Source: Bathymodiolus brooksi
Taxonomy: Eukaryota; Mollusca; Bivalvia; Mytilida; Modiolidae
DNA: 64,000 bases
Assembly (NCBI GenBank): GCA_963680875.1
Contig: OY804579.1
Span: forward strand, 77,241,095-77,305,094
Direction of reading: 5' to 3'
Of this stretch, positions 47,175 to 59,511 are shown piece after piece (position 1 is the stretch's first letter; every line of letters begins with the position of its first letter). The notes beneath the pieces are model-generated. The model saw only the letters and a program-made list of their open reading frames with translations. It did no database searches and was not told the origin of the DNA. Position numbers and translations under genes: made by a program.

Positions 47175-48100
47175 ACTCGTATTTCCTATAACTTGGGTAC
47201 GGTTTTGTCAGTGCAGTATTGAACATAATACAACATTATGACATACACGACAGGTTTCTAATATAAATGATCAGTATTCTGGTAATTTGAATACATACAA
47301 CAAAACTTTTTCATCCAAAACACTCATTATAGGTGTGAAACCTATAATTAATTTCTTTAAGGTTTTCTACTAAATTTGTGTTTTTTCGAGCCTACCTGGC
47401 CATTTTATCTTAAGTTTAACCTTTCGAAGACCATACATTTTCTGAAACGTCCATGATTCCTCTACGTTCTGTCAAAATATCAGGCCATGTTTAAAGTCTT
47501 GCAGTGAAATGCCAGGCTATGGAAAATACCTACTTTGAAAATAGCTCTGTCATCCCCCAGAAATTCCCTATTTATAGGCCATGCATCAAATCCTCCATAT
47601 CCATATTAAAATACAATTAAATCAATCAAATTTGGGCTCAAAATAATCCTTATACATTTAACTTCAATTATCAATTTAATTATTCCATTCCATTCAGTAT
47701 TTGTCACAATACAACAAAGTGAAAGGAACTTTTTTTTTAAAAGGGACTACTTTTGTATATGTTCTTAGCTCTGATTGATTGAATTACTGGTTTGACACCT
47801 ATAGAGGTAAATAATATGATTATTTAATCTTAGAATGTACCGATGATTATGTATGTACAATGTGAAACAGGTTGAAAAAATTGCTGTTGTCCTTGAAAAT
47901 GATGTGATTTATTAAGGCCTCCAAAATGAGGGCATGGCATGAAAAAAATGTATGCTAAAGCAAATCTCACATATGTCTTCTTGTGTGTCTATTTTTAAAA
48001 CATTTAATTAACGCATACCAATTTTAATTTCCAATTTAAATGTCTTCAAATTCTTTCGACGTCATTCCTGAAAGTTGCCAAATTATATAATTAACTAATA
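47175..48100. repeat. Segmental duplication, copy 2 (contains a MITE insertion)
   Basis: Collinear with 45505-45960, but 474 bp are inserted at 47329-47802. The flanks join in copy 1 as CATTTAAAGTAAATTATG, an empty site for the insertion. Confidence 0.75.
47329..47802. mobile_element. MITE with 14 bp TIR, present in only one duplicate
   Basis: Ends ATAGGTGTGAAACC and GGTTTGACACCTAT are inverted repeats with one mismatch. The 474 bp interior has no coding frame. Its absence from the paralogous segment at 45505-45960 marks it as an insertion after the duplication. TA is the likely target duplication. Confidence 0.75.
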
Positions 48101-48795
48101 TTTACGGATTGTCATAAATGGGACCTCCCAAAATCTAACTTATTAGCTTAACAAGACAAAATGTAAGTTTAATGAAATAATTAAATGTACCATTTAAATT
48201 ATTACTTGTACTAATATATACTGAAATTCACTATAAGAGTGATTTATTTTTATGCTGATTTCAATGTTGTGTTTCATTCCAATATGTTTGAAGACATGGA
48301 TTTAGATATTTTATAATTAATTGATATTCATTTGATCAATCCCATGTTTTTTTTTGTTCAATTTAATCTCCCATGTTTTATATAGTTAAATAAAAACTAA
48401 TAATATTTTGTGAAGTCCCATGCAATTATGCAAATTTTGGTTATTTATATGACTTGGTAGCTGTCATGAATTGCGGCACAAGATTTACAAACTACGGGAA
48501 TTACAAATATAATTTGGAATGTGTTATAATGCCTACCATGGATCGTATTAATTGTGTTTTTTTCCACATTAAGAGCAATATATAGTCTACAAGTAACAAA
48601 TTATACCTTCTTAGCCAGTTGTAGTTTCTTTAGAAGAATTCACTTATCCATTTGGTACTGATAATGTTTATGTCAATTATATTAAATTATGTTTATTGCC
48701 TTTTGAGTCGAAGTAATCAGGAGAGGTTTTTATTTACTTGTTTATATAAGTTTAGCTGATGTAGATATGTATATCAAGAGTATAAAATCTCTTAG
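48101..48795. other. No gene seen
   Basis: AT-rich sequence without a recognisable feature. Confidence 0.45.
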
Positions 48796-49043
48796 TTGAT
48801 CCGATATTCCATAGATTGTGATTCCTATGTGAAATTCCTTGATAGAGGGTTGTTGCTAACAAGAAAGTTACTGAACCAATGGTTACCAGTGGCTAAGTTA
48901 AAGTCATCACTTCGAAAGTTTTACGGTCGCCATCATGACTTATATAACGTTAGGAAATATATGTTTCGTTTGGCCCTTTCCTTCGATCTGTAATATGTTT
49001 CGTTTGGCCCTTTCCTTCGATCTGTAGTTTTCTACGTAGATCA
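48796..49043 (+). pseudogene. C-terminal fragment of a retroelement RT protein
   Basis: A short frame contains FLDRGLLLTRKLLNQ and KLKSSLRKFYGRHHDL, the C-terminal pattern (K-x3-FxRRHxDL type) of RTs in the same broad group as the copy at 37295 (KKFIFRYQDL). It is cut at both ends. A 34 bp direct duplication (ATGTTTCGTTTGGCCC, 48961 and 48995) follows, then the 30 bp array. Confidence 0.6.
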
Positions 49044-50330
49044 TTGTCCTTTTTCTTTTGACCATTGTATTGTCTGTCCTTCTTCTTTTGACCATGGTAT
49101 TGTCTGTCCTTCTTCTTTTGACCATTGTATTGTCTATCCTTCTTCTTTTGACCATTGTATTGTCTGTCCTTCTTTTGACCATGGTATTGTCTGTCCTTCT
49201 TCTTTTGACCATGGTATTGTCTGTCCTTCTTCTTTTGACCATGGTATTGTCTGTCCTTCTTCTTTTGACCATGGTATTGTCTGTCCTTCTTCTTTTGACC
49301 ATGGTATTGTCTGTCCTTCTTTTGACCATTGTATTGTCTGTCCTTCTTCTTTTGACCATTGTATTGTCTGTCCTTCTTTTGACCATTGTATTGTCTGTCC
49401 TTCTTCTTTTGACCATTGTATTGTCTGTCCTTCTTTTGACCATGGTATTGTCTGTCCTTCTTCTTTTGACCATGGTATTGTCTGTCCTTCTTCTTTTGAC
49501 CATTGTATTGTCTGTCCTTCTTCTTTTGACCATTGTATTGTCTGTCCTTCTTCTTTTGACCATGGTATTGTCTGTCCTTCTTCTTTTGACCATGGTATTG
49601 TCTGTCCTTCTTTTGACCATGGTATTGTCTGTCCTTCTTCTTTTGACCATGGTATTGTCTGTCCTTCTTCTTTTGACCATTGTATTGTTTGTCCTTCTTC
49701 TGTTGACCATGGTATTGTCTGTCCTTCTTCTTTTGACTATGGTATTGTCTGTCCTTCTTCTTTTGACCATGGTATTGTCTGTCCTTCTTCTTTTGACCAT
49801 TGTATTGTCTGTCCTTCTTCTTTTGACCATGGTATTGTCTGTCCTTCTTCTTTTGACCATGGATTGTCTGTCCTTCTTCTTTTGACCATGGTATTGTCTG
49901 TCCTTCTTTTGACCATTGTATTGTCTGTCCTTCTTTTGACCATTGTATTGTCTGTCCTTCTTTTGACCATTGTATTGCCTGTCCTTCTTCTTTTGACCAT
50001 GGTATTGTCTGTCCTTCTTCTTTTGACCATGGTATTGTCTGTCCTTCTTCTTTTGACCATTGTATTGTCTGTCCTTCTTCTTTTGACCATTGTATTGTCT
50101 GTCCTTCTTCTTTTGACCATGGTATTGTCTGTCCTTCTTCTTTTGACCATTGTATTGTGGTATTGTCTGTCCTTCTTCTTTTGACCATGGTATTGTCTGT
50201 CCTTCTTCTTTTGACCATTGTATTGTCTGTCCCTCTTCTTTTGACCATTGTATTGTCTGTCCTTTTTCTTTTGACCATTGTATTGTCTGTCCTTTTTCTT
50301 TTGACCATTGTATTGTCTGTCCTTCTAAGA
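49044..50330. repeat. 30/27 bp tandem array, about 44 units
   Basis: Unit CCTTCTTCTTTTGACCATGG plus TATTGTCTGT, with a 27 bp variant lacking one CTT and a CATTG/CATGG alternative. Both periods are multiples of three, so both strands stay open for hundreds of codons (a low-complexity Lys/Arg-rich frame on the minus strand, Leu/Val-rich on the plus); this is an artefact. It lies just after the RT fragment, in the place of that element's 3' region. Confidence 0.95.
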
Positions 50331-53224
50331 TATACTACTATCTGATAATCTCTCTGGTATCTTCAAACGTTTCTTTGTGTCCCATTAACCGGCTTAAGAC
50401 GGTTGCAGTTTTGTGTCAAGCCATGACCTAGATTGGAGTTGGCTGATATTTCCAATATATTGATTTAGAGGTCTATAAGACGTGTGGTTCGTGTTGTTTT
50501 AGCTTTATTTCAATCAACATGATAGTATACGATCAAAAAATATAAAAATCAGTCATAGTTACATCTTTTGTTCATTTGGTTAGCATGTCACACGGCAAAT
50601 ATGTAGCAGACAATATGCAAAATAAACAAAATAGTTTATTTGGCATTTATTACCATACATTCATTTGTATTACTCTTGGGGAATAGTCTTTGTAACTCAT
50701 GCCCAGAAAACGAATAGCACAAGCTTGTATAAATATTCATTTTTTACAAGTTGAATGCAGAAGATGGTTTAACCTGTTCAATGTTTTCAGCGTAGACTAA
50801 ATGGTTTTTTTTAAATTGTGAGAAAATACCACCTGTATATTATCAATTAAAGGTAAGTGCATGTTTCACCTGTTATAAAGTAAACTAGTAAGTAACTGAT
50901 CCTTTTAATTAATTTATACTAAACCAGGAGAGTACAAACCTATTTAGGTCTTTAACACATATACTATTATCCTCGATATAATGCAATTCCTCTATCTGTT
51001 GCACATCTTTGTGTTTGATATGCGAATTATCTTTATGGTCATACTTTTGGAATATAGAAGTAATATGTCTAAACACTCTTCTAAATACAGATTTCCGTGT
51101 AATTGATTAAATTAAAATATTGACCCTACTCAATTTTAAAAACAATTTAATGCTACTTTAAAATTTTTCCTAAAGTTATCTAATTGTACATCAGTGGTTT
51201 CCATTCAAAAGCTTAAGGTAGCATGGAAACAATGGTACCTTATGTGGTTCAAGGTATTCCACTGTTAAATAAGAATACTCTCGACATTGTAATGCATTCT
51301 ACAGGAGATATACTTCATTAAGGGACTAAGGTTACGCGTACTGGTCCTGACCCGTATCTTTAGGTATTAGGAGATTTTTCAATTTGTTTTACCTGCGTGG
51401 AATGTTGCAATCCCCATTCACCTTCATTAACCTCCAGTCATTTGGGCAGGTTGTGTGCTTTATTACATTATTATTATAAATTTACCCTTCAAGTGACGAC
51501 ATCACAACGGATATATGACACAGTCAGAAATGCCTGTCCATTGCTGTGCTTGGTTTTCCCTTTTGATGTTTTGTCTGATGTTTTATTATTTTATATTTCC
51601 TTTGTGTTCCTTAATTTTATGTTTCTCGTGAGCATCATTGTCCATCAGTATTGTTATTTTTGTACTTTCCTAATTGATTCGAATTATGCATCTGTACAAT
51701 ACGTATGCTCTTGTTTTGTTCCCCGTTCATTTTTTTTTTGTATCGTAGTTTGAAGTACTGTAAATATCAGCAAACTTTGATTCATGATGATGATTTCAGT
51801 ACCAGGCACCCTCCAGTATGAATCGCTATTTGTGGATATAATAAGATAATTAAGTTGATTTACAGATTTGTATTGATGTTATGTCCTGTATCATAAAACA
51901 CATCATCACGGGGAAATAGTCGATGAAATAACCACTGGAAGAAGTTATCGACAGGACAAGGAAAAGTGTTATACGAATGTTATTTATAAGTGTTATTCTG
52001 AAGATGGTTATCTCATGTTACATGTAATTATTTTCATGTGCTTGATAGTCGTTGGCTAAATTAGTAAGAAATGACATGGATGTAAATGGGCATGAGACTA
52101 TCCAACATTACACTAAGACAGAACTTTTAAAGTCTCTTTTCATTGCAGAAGTGATGATCAACTTCAATTGAAAATTAAATTCGAATCATAGACGAGCACA
52201 TCTAATTGTTCAAACCTACCAAAACCAGCGAAGACAATTTATTCTATGCCTGAGCTATTGTTTATTTTGATATACCTTTTTATGTGTCTTTGTGGTGTAT
52301 TATGCTAAATGCATGTATTTATGCAATTACCAAGTTCCTAGCTCTCTCTCTCTCTCGCTCTCTCTCTCTCTTTGAGAAACTGTTTATGTGCCTTTACATA
52401 GGTACAGTATAAAACTAAACATCGCAGCCTTGTTAATACTAATGCCATACATTCGACGGCATTGCCCCTATAGAAAGCCAAAACATGACTGTATTACACA
52501 TAGCAAAACAAACATTATTACAATATTGCTCATTCCTAATTTAGTCAAATTAATGGCGGTATTGTCCTTTTTATACTAATATAAACACATTCATACAGTG
52601 CAATGAACAGCACAGAAAAGTTCAATACAAATACATTTAATGGAAGATAAATTATACCCAAAGGGATATAGTGTATTCTTTTTTATGAATAATATGGATA
52701 TACATAGATATATAGACTTTTGACAGTTCGACCAATTATACCAATTTCTTCTTTGTATTCTTGTTTTCTAGAATGCTGTTAAGCGTTGAATGTAAATTAT
52801 GTCCTTTGAGAACCTGTGTTATTATCATATGGTAATAATTTATTTATCATATAGGTCTTGGGTCTCTCTATCCTACATGAGTCATTGTTTGTAAGTACAA
52901 TAGACGAGTTGTAATTTATATACACGTCATTTTGTATTCTTTACAAGACAAACAATACTAATTTCGGGAAATGGCTGCACGCTATTGTCTTTTCGATAGT
53001 CTTTTTGATTCCCTCATATTAGTTTTATTTTAGGCTCTATTTTTACTTGGTTATTGTATTATTAAGCTCACAAGGGAATGTAATAATTTACCGACTGCAT
53101 TATATATTTGACAAGTAGTCGAAAACGTGGTGAATTTAATATAACTCCGCCACTTTTTTTGTAAGATTGCCAGTCGTACTTGTGTTTTTAGTGAATCTTA
53201 TATTTACTCTTGTTTCCTCCCAAT
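50331..53224. other. No gene; small repeats
   Basis: Nearly 2.9 kb of AT-rich sequence. Bases 52061-52124 are a single diverged copy of the 86 bp unit tandemly repeated at 57759. A TC dinucleotide run lies at about 52342-52373. The 118-codon frame at 51397-51753 is rich in Phe, Val, Ser and Cys, with no recognised domain, and I do not call it. Confidence 0.45.
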
Positions 53225-53430
53225 TGTTATCACTAACGACAAGTTCGAATCCTGCTCAGACAAAGTGTACCCGACACAACATTATGTGATAAAGTTTGAA
53301 AGTGACTTGCGACAGGTTGGTGGGTTTCTCCGGCTACACCAGTTTCCTCCATCAATAAAACTGACCTCCACGATATAACTAAAATATTGTTGAAAGTGGC
53401 GTTAAACACCATAATTATAACCCTAACCCA
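53225..53430 (+). mobile_element. SINE with CCCTAA tail (head partly lost)
   Basis: B box AAGTTCGAATCCTG, body (ACACAACATTATGTGATAAA), 3' domain (CAATAAAACTGACCTCCACG, AATATTGTTGAAAGTGGCG) and the tail AACCCTAACCC. Confidence 0.8.
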
Positions 53431-53840
53431 ATTGCTATCTGTAAATTCTTTGACGTTTTGTTTTTCCCATTAGCGTTAGAAATTAACACCGTTTCAATTT
53501 ATTAAATAAAATGGCTGCTAAATCTGCTTATGTAAATCGCTACTTCATCTTGGCCTTGTGGAATTCTCTAAATATAAACATACAATAAACGATAAATAGC
53601 GCCTTGTTAAATTATTTGTAATGTTATTACCTTTTAACCGTTATTACATAATCAACATGGTTAATCTATGTTACTGTATTATGTTCTATAGTGATTTAAC
53701 ACATAGCAGTCTCCCTAAACAATATTATACAACATAAAATATTGAAAGTAATCAAATTAGAATAGAATCAATCACTAAGCTGTTTAAATGTGTATTGCGA
53801 TTTGAAGAAAAATACATTCCTGTATATCATTAAGCTTTGT

Positions 53841-54236
53841 GCTGTCTGAGTATTTGTCTTCTAATATGCGCTGTTTGAGTATTTGTCTTCTAATATGCGC
53901 TGTCTGCAGTATTTGTCTTCTAATATGCGCTGTCTGAGTATTTGTCTTCTAATATGCGCTGTCTGAGTATTTGTCTTCTAATATGCGCTGTCTGAGTATT
54001 TGTCTTCTAATATGCGCTGTCTGAGTATTTGTCTTCTAATATGCGCTGTCTGCAGTATTTGTCTTCTAATATGCGCTGTCTGAGTATTTGTCTTCTAATA
54101 TGCGCTGTCTGAGTATTTGTCTTCTAATATGCGCTGTCTGAGTTTTTGTCTTCTAATATGTGCTGTCTGAGTATTTGTCTTCTAATATGTGCTGTCTGAG
54201 TTTTTGTCTTCTAATATGCGCTGTCTGAGTATTTGT
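53841..54236. repeat. 29 bp tandem array, about 13-14 units
   Basis: Unit CTGTCTGAGTATTTGTCTTC plus TAATATGCG. Two units have CTGCAGT (30 bp); the units near the right end have TGTG for TGCG or TTTTTG. Confidence 0.93.
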
Positions 54237-55224
54237 AATCTTAATACTGACCAAATTGGAATTTTCTTCATAAAACGACTAGTGTAAGTGTTGTCTTTGT
54301 ATATTAATCTTTTAACTTGATATACCAAACGTCAAACTGTCACGATAGTAATGTCTCAAGTAAAATATCTATTCTCCTCATTTTTTCTCTAAATGGAATT
54401 GAAATTCTCCCCTTCCTTAAATCTGCCTCGAATTTTACATATCGATTTAGAGGTATCTTTATTATTAATCCAGCACTACAAATTATTCCTAATAGACAAG
54501 AAATAATTACATTTCAGTATATATTCTGAATTGTTAAATACATATAATACGCAATAATAATTGCGAATATACATGCTCCTAGGCATGTATGGGAAACAAG
54601 TTTTAACTGTGAAGGTCTAGGAACCGCTTTTTCCGTCATTCCGAAATGCTGAGAGCGTATCTAGGCTGTATGATATGTAACTACCACAATTTTATTTCAA
54701 GATTAATTCAAACTTTGTACAGTTTTTGTACACATATTGCACCTAAAATAGATATGTACGTTTCATTGAAGTAGTTGTGCATCTCCTAATTTTTGGATCA
54801 ATTTGATAAACAAAAACTATCTATTGAAGTTCTTCATTTTTGTAATCGCATCCCGTAGAGGTACATGTACTCAGTTTGTGTGTTCTGTTATTACAACATT
54901 ATGAAGACTTTGCACCGTGATTGCATCACTTGCATTGGACAAACTTGACTAATTAAAATAATAATCCACGTATCAATCGCATGCCGTAGAGGGTAACTAA
55001 TTTTGTATAATCTGTATGCTGCAATAGGTTTCGCTATCATACTCTGCATAGTGATTGAACACCAATGTCATGTGCACCTCCTGAACAATGATTTCATACA
55101 TACTGATGTCGTACAAATCTTATCGATATTTTAAGAAAGGTTGATCAGATTTTTAAGGTGTAAATCATAATAATTTTCCTCAAGGTTATGTAATTAATAA
55201 TACGGTTCACCTATAGTATATTCT
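54237..55224. other. No gene seen
   Basis: AT-rich sequence. A 70-codon frame at 54317-54529 carries no recognised motif. The direct words CGCATCCCGTAGAGG and CGCATGCCGTAGAGG recur at about 54847 and 54978. Confidence 0.4.
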
Positions 55225-55420
55225 TCATATATTGCACCCGAGATTACCCTGGTTTAAGTGGAGTTCGGGTTGTTCAAACTGTGGTTGTCTGCGTAGTGTT
55301 TTGTAGATAATTGTTTGTCTTGTTGTTCTTTTTCTTTTGGCCATTGTGTCCTTACTCGATTCGATACTTTTGATTAGGCCTTTGGTATCCTCAATCTTTC
55401 TACCTACATATATACAATTT
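55225..55420 (+). mobile_element. Retroelement 3' fragment (family G)
   Basis: GGAGTTCGGGTTGTTCAAAC, GTAGTGTTTTGTAGATAATT and CTTTTGGCCATTGTGTC match the 56008 fragment and the unit of the 30 bp array (CTTTTGACCATTGTATTGTC). Confidence 0.55.
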
Positions 55421-55842
55421 TCTTCCAAAATGTGACCATAAAAATGTGATCAGTGTTGTGCAGCAAAGGAGGACCTCACCTAACTTTGGTCTTTTTTCAT
55501 TTGATATATATATATAAGGAAACAAAATTTCGTAGTTTACATGTGTGTACAAATCGTAATAAATGTAGTTGTGGAAAGTTGAAATCACCTCTTTTGTCAT
55601 CCACCTTGGAATAATTGAGAGTTTGTTGGGTATATTGATCGCATCTATCACACTCATATTGAAATATAGAATATCTCAGATACAGCCGTGTTGCTTCATA
55701 CCTTGACCTACACGTAGAGATTGAATTTTCCCATTGAAAGCTTTCCATTCATGTGTAGCAAAATCCCAGCATTATGATATATAAATATCTCACAATTCAG
55801 GCGATATCAGCAGCTTGTGTTTCATATAAGAATTTATCTTCT

Positions 55843-56007
55843 GTTAGGAAGGAAGTTACTGCACCGAGTTGAAGTCATACAGTCGCCATCATGCCTTGTT
55901 ATCAGATACAGAGTATTTGTATCACTGATGACCGTAGATATGTTCCGTTTGTCCTTGTCGCAATTCCATCCCTCTTTTTTTGTTCACGACTTATCATCGG
56001 ATTACTA
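55843..56007 (+). pseudogene. Frameshifted RT C-terminal remnant
   Basis: Pieces in different frames match the retroelement C-terminus: SRHHALL in one frame and DMFRLSLSQFHPSFF in another. It lies directly before a family G 3' fragment, which links that untranslated family to the RT group. Confidence 0.5.
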
Positions 56008-56235
56008 ACATGAGTCGCACGACAGTGCCACTAGTAGAACAAGAACTGTTTATCCTTCTGGAACATCTGAGTTCACCACCCGCTTTTTAATGTTGTTCAT
56101 GACGCTCAATGTTAAGCTTTCTGTGTAGTGTTTTGCAGAATACTGTTCGTCGCTTTCTCCCTTTCTGTTGGTCATTGTATTATCTGTCTTTCGATTCGCA
56201 ACTTCAAATTACACCTGTAGTAACTTCAAACATTT
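56008..56235 (+). mobile_element. Retroelement 3' fragment (family G)
   Basis: GACAGTGCCACTAGTAGAAC, GGAACATCTGAGTTCACCAC and TTGGTCATTGTATTATCTGT follow the RT remnant directly. Confidence 0.65.
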
Positions 56236-57758
56236 CAGAAAATCTAATAAAATAAGTATATCATGTTCATAATAAAGCATATTTTGCTGACCAAGATTCG
56301 AACATAGGTTGTATGTCATACCATTATTTTTAAAATATTGGATTGTGATGCTTTCAGTGTAAAACATTGTTTCTTAGTAAGTTGTTAGCTGGTGTAACAC
56401 AAGTAATGCAATTTGTAAGAAAATTGGATACCTTTTACCAACATCTATCCATCAATGTTTTATATGCTGGTATTTAATGCACTTGTTCATATAAATTAAT
56501 CACCACATCATTGAAATAAATAGGAAATCGAAATCGGGTCCTTACTTTCTAATCAAACAAATCAGAAATACACACTTTGAATAATTAAATTTTGTGATAA
56601 ATAGTTGTTTACTTCTTAAAAACCGTTACGAGAATCTTGAAATATTTACAAATTAATTGACAGAAAACTTTTCCATATCAATCAAATTATACAGATTAAT
56701 CTGACATTTGACCAGATTCCTCATTTACATATTTATAATTAATGTTTAATTAGTTTTTATCGCAACTCTGTATATTGGTATCAAACCGATATATTTCTCA
56801 AACAAACCATATTTCGATAGATACATCTACGCGTAATTTGTCTAGTATTGCCTTAATATCAATACATTCTTTAGTTCGATCCTTACATTTCGTTTTAAAT
56901 TGTTTATAGATTTGTTTAATATGACAGAAACAAAGACAACAAACAATTGAGTTCTACACTTTAGGGCAAACTTGATTTTAGTTGTATCATCTTAAATCTC
57001 CATTTTTAAGTATTATGTAATTTGCATTCTATGCCCACGGTACACGTTCGTGTTCAGACAGGGATACTCTGCGTTCCTCTTCAACAGCTTGTAAGCATGT
57101 ATTGGAATCTATACGACTTTAGACTCAATTTAAACTAGCACCGATTTTGGGTCGTTATCTTCGTTATTTGTGTATTGTGAGTTTCATTTGTATTGTGAGA
57201 TCCATCATGATTTATCGCGTATCAAAAATAGTTGCGGAAGGCGGGTAATATGCACTGAAATCATGAAATTCCGATAAATCGAAAAGCCAGCCATCACTTA
57301 TTATCAAAGATGGTGATTTCGGATTTTTGGTATCTTATTGATTTTTATTGGTAAAGTTTCGGGTTTTTTTTTCAGGAGTGTGCTTTGACATTATTAATTC
57401 TAACTGGTATCTGATCTTCCTCTCATAGCATGCAATCATATATTGAAACCTTCCATTTGTCTAACAGTTGTGTACAACATGTTGAGACGGTAATTAAATT
57501 GTTCCAGATTGTTTCACATACATTTTGTCTGTCAGAGTGTTTTGACATTAGTTTAATCTGTCCGGTACCTGAATGAACTTTTTGGAATGGTATTGAACTT
57601 GCCAATAACACACAGCCAAACACATGTCATTTATAGATTTGCTTTGCATTTATAATGTTTGGGGAAAGCGCACTCTAAAAATACCAGTTTAAGAGTATAT
57701 GTGTATCATTTAATACGTTATTTAAGTGTCAAGACCAAATAAAATAGTTATGCTATTA
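56236..57758. other. No gene seen
   Basis: 1.5 kb of AT-rich sequence without a frame, repeat or RNA gene that I can support. Confidence 0.45.
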
Positions 57759-58010
57759 GTAAGAAGGATATGGATGTAAATAAACACGAGAGACTATCCA
57801 ACATTACACTTAGACACAAATTAAAGTAAAGGAACAGCTTGTAGTAAGAAAGGATATAGATGTAAATAAACACGAGAGACTATCCAACATTACACTTAGA
57901 CACAAATTAAAGTAAAGGAACAGCTTGTAGTAAGAAAGGATATAGATGTAAATAAACACGAGAGACTATCCAACATTACACTTAGACACAAATTAAAGTA
58001 AAGGAACAGC
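57759..58010. repeat. 86 bp tandem repeat, three units
   Basis: Units start at 57759, 57844 and 57930 with GTAAGAAAGGATATAGATG (the first lacks one A). They share GAGAGACTATCCAACATTAC. A single diverged copy at 52061-52124 shows the unit is older than this local triplication. Confidence 0.9.
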
Positions 58011-58537
58011 GTTTGTATTGCTGTTTTACATCACAGTCACAGTAGGGATGGAATTTTATGGAATTGAATACGAACACATATTATACAAGTTCTTATATAT
58101 ATTTTCAAGTCAAGGTAAGATCTGCAAAAACATACAGAACCAACATTAAGTAAATAGAAAACAAAAGTATTTTGAATTAAAAACGAAAAAGAATCCGTAT
58201 ATTGTCTAAATATAGGAACGGTGGCATCAATAAGGTATATTTATTACACTAACAGCATGCCACCAAATATCGGAGACAAAGAAACCTGATAATGGAGTAT
58301 AGATATCAACAACACAACGTTTTGGGTGCCTGTATTTTAGATAGCTTTTTATCATATACAGACATGAGGTTTTAAAACAATGTCTCGGTGCTTTATCTAA
58401 TATGAAATGAAGACATGAATATTGCTACGCAATTGCTTTACTTTCTAATACGTTTATTTTTCAGATGATTGCTGTTGAAAGAGTTTAAATATATAAATAT
58501 TTCTGGATGAAACAAGTATATCTTAATACCACAAAAC
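58011..58537 (+). other. Region upstream of the NMDA receptor gene; possible 5' UTR acceptor
   Basis: No other coding content. An acceptor-like TTTATTTTTCAG ends at 58464, so the coding exon could be preceded by a spliced 5' UTR exon. An in-frame TGA at 58508-58510 limits the open frame. No TATA box or promoter can be named with confidence in such AT-rich sequence. Confidence 0.35.
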
Positions 58538-58957
58538 ATGTATATATCAACAACGACATCGATCACGTTTGTTTGGATTATGCTTTTACGTTATACAACG
58601 TCGGGACAAAAAATAGACGTAACAATTCCGATTATGATGACAGCTTCATATAAGCACAAAAATACAATGAATAGAGCTATCAATACAGTGCAAAATAGTA
58701 TATATGTAAGACGTATGGGAATTTTGACTAAATATAAACCAAAGTTAAAACCTGTTATCTTTTACCGAGATTCACCTGACGAAATACTTCAAATATTTAA
58801 TAAAACTATCATGGAAGAACAAGTTAACACTGCTATACACATTCAATATAAAGAAGACGATCAGGCGATTGCGTCAGCGGATTATACTATATCACTGCTA
58901 GAAGAATTAGGAGTACCGGTGTTGTCTTGGGATCCCAAGTATACTGGATCACTAGAG
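58538..58957 (+). CDS. NMDA-type glutamate receptor subunit (GluN2-like), coding exon 1
   Basis: 140 codons from ATG at 58538, the first ATG after an in-frame TGA at 58508. Residues 1-23 look like a signal peptide (hydrophobic ITFVWIMLL). Residues 24-140 fit the first lobe of the amino-terminal domain: VIFYRDSPDEILQIFN, then DDQAIASADYTISLLEELGVPVLSW, which lines up with the DQEAIAQILDFIS and PILGI region of GluN2. NKT at 88-90 is an N-glycosylation sequon. The donor GAG|GTAAGA follows codon 140 in phase 0. There is no cysteine in this exon; the position of the conserved first amino-terminal-domain cysteine of GluN subunits appears to be Asn88. The frame runs on to 59155, but only as intron read-through into repeat R1. 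Family call is good; subunit class less sure. Confidence 0.8.
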
Positions 58958-59114
58958 GTAAGACTACAATTACCAATAGATTTTGGTGTTGATATTTTTC
59001 ACGCCATAATTTTCCATATTTTAGAATTTCTGTTAGCGTACACTGTACAGTCGTTAACTATTCAAAGATATGTCTTATTACAATTTGATCACCAACCTAC
59101 ACGTATCTTAAATT

Positions 59115-59215
59115 ACTTGGCTTTCCAATCTTTTGACTTTGAGCGTACCCGATGAAGGTTATTACAGAAAAGCGTCGTTGGCAGTAAATTAGATATCTAC
59201 GTCATTAATAGGTGT
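59115..59215 (-). mobile_element. Dispersed repeat R1 fragment in intron 1
   Basis: TTGGCTTTCCAATCTTTTGA and CCCGATGAAGGTTATTAC match R1. It encodes the last residues of the apparent 205-codon frame, which shows that frame overshoots the exon. Confidence 0.65.
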
Positions 59216-59379
59216 TAAACCACTGTTACTGAGAGGAAGTGTACCCCGCAGCGTTAACAACACTATTCAATTGAACTCATCTACCTATTGCCAATGCACA
59301 TATTTCCAATATCATGCACTAAGAAAGAACTGACAATGTGCCATATGCATTTTCACTTTCATTTCGAAGCCCTGTGAGA

Positions 59380-59511
59380 TCTGTTATTTTATCCGATGAA
59401 GCTCGTACATATACGGTATTTCTGTTATTTTATCCAATGAAGCTCGTACATATACGGTATTTCTGTTATTTTATCCAATGAAGCTCGTACATATACGGTA
59501 TTTCTGTTATT
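59380..59511. repeat. 41 bp tandem repeat, three units plus a part
   Basis: Units start at 59380, 59421 and 59462 with TCTGTTATTTTATCC; they share GAAGCTCGTACATATACGG. Confidence 0.9.

Noticed and set aside
48940..50308. Long Lys/Arg-rich (minus) and Leu/Val-rich (plus) proteins
   Set aside because: Translations of a 30/27 bp tandem repeat whose period is a multiple of three. They are open on both strands at once.
51397..51753. 118-codon hydrophobic frame
   Set aside because: Composition is that of T-rich DNA, with no recognised motif and no splice or neighbour support.
58958..59155. Extension of the receptor frame to 205 codons
   Set aside because: It reads through a good donor (GAG|GTAAGA) into repeat R1. 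Exon 2 at 62286 continues the protein in phase.
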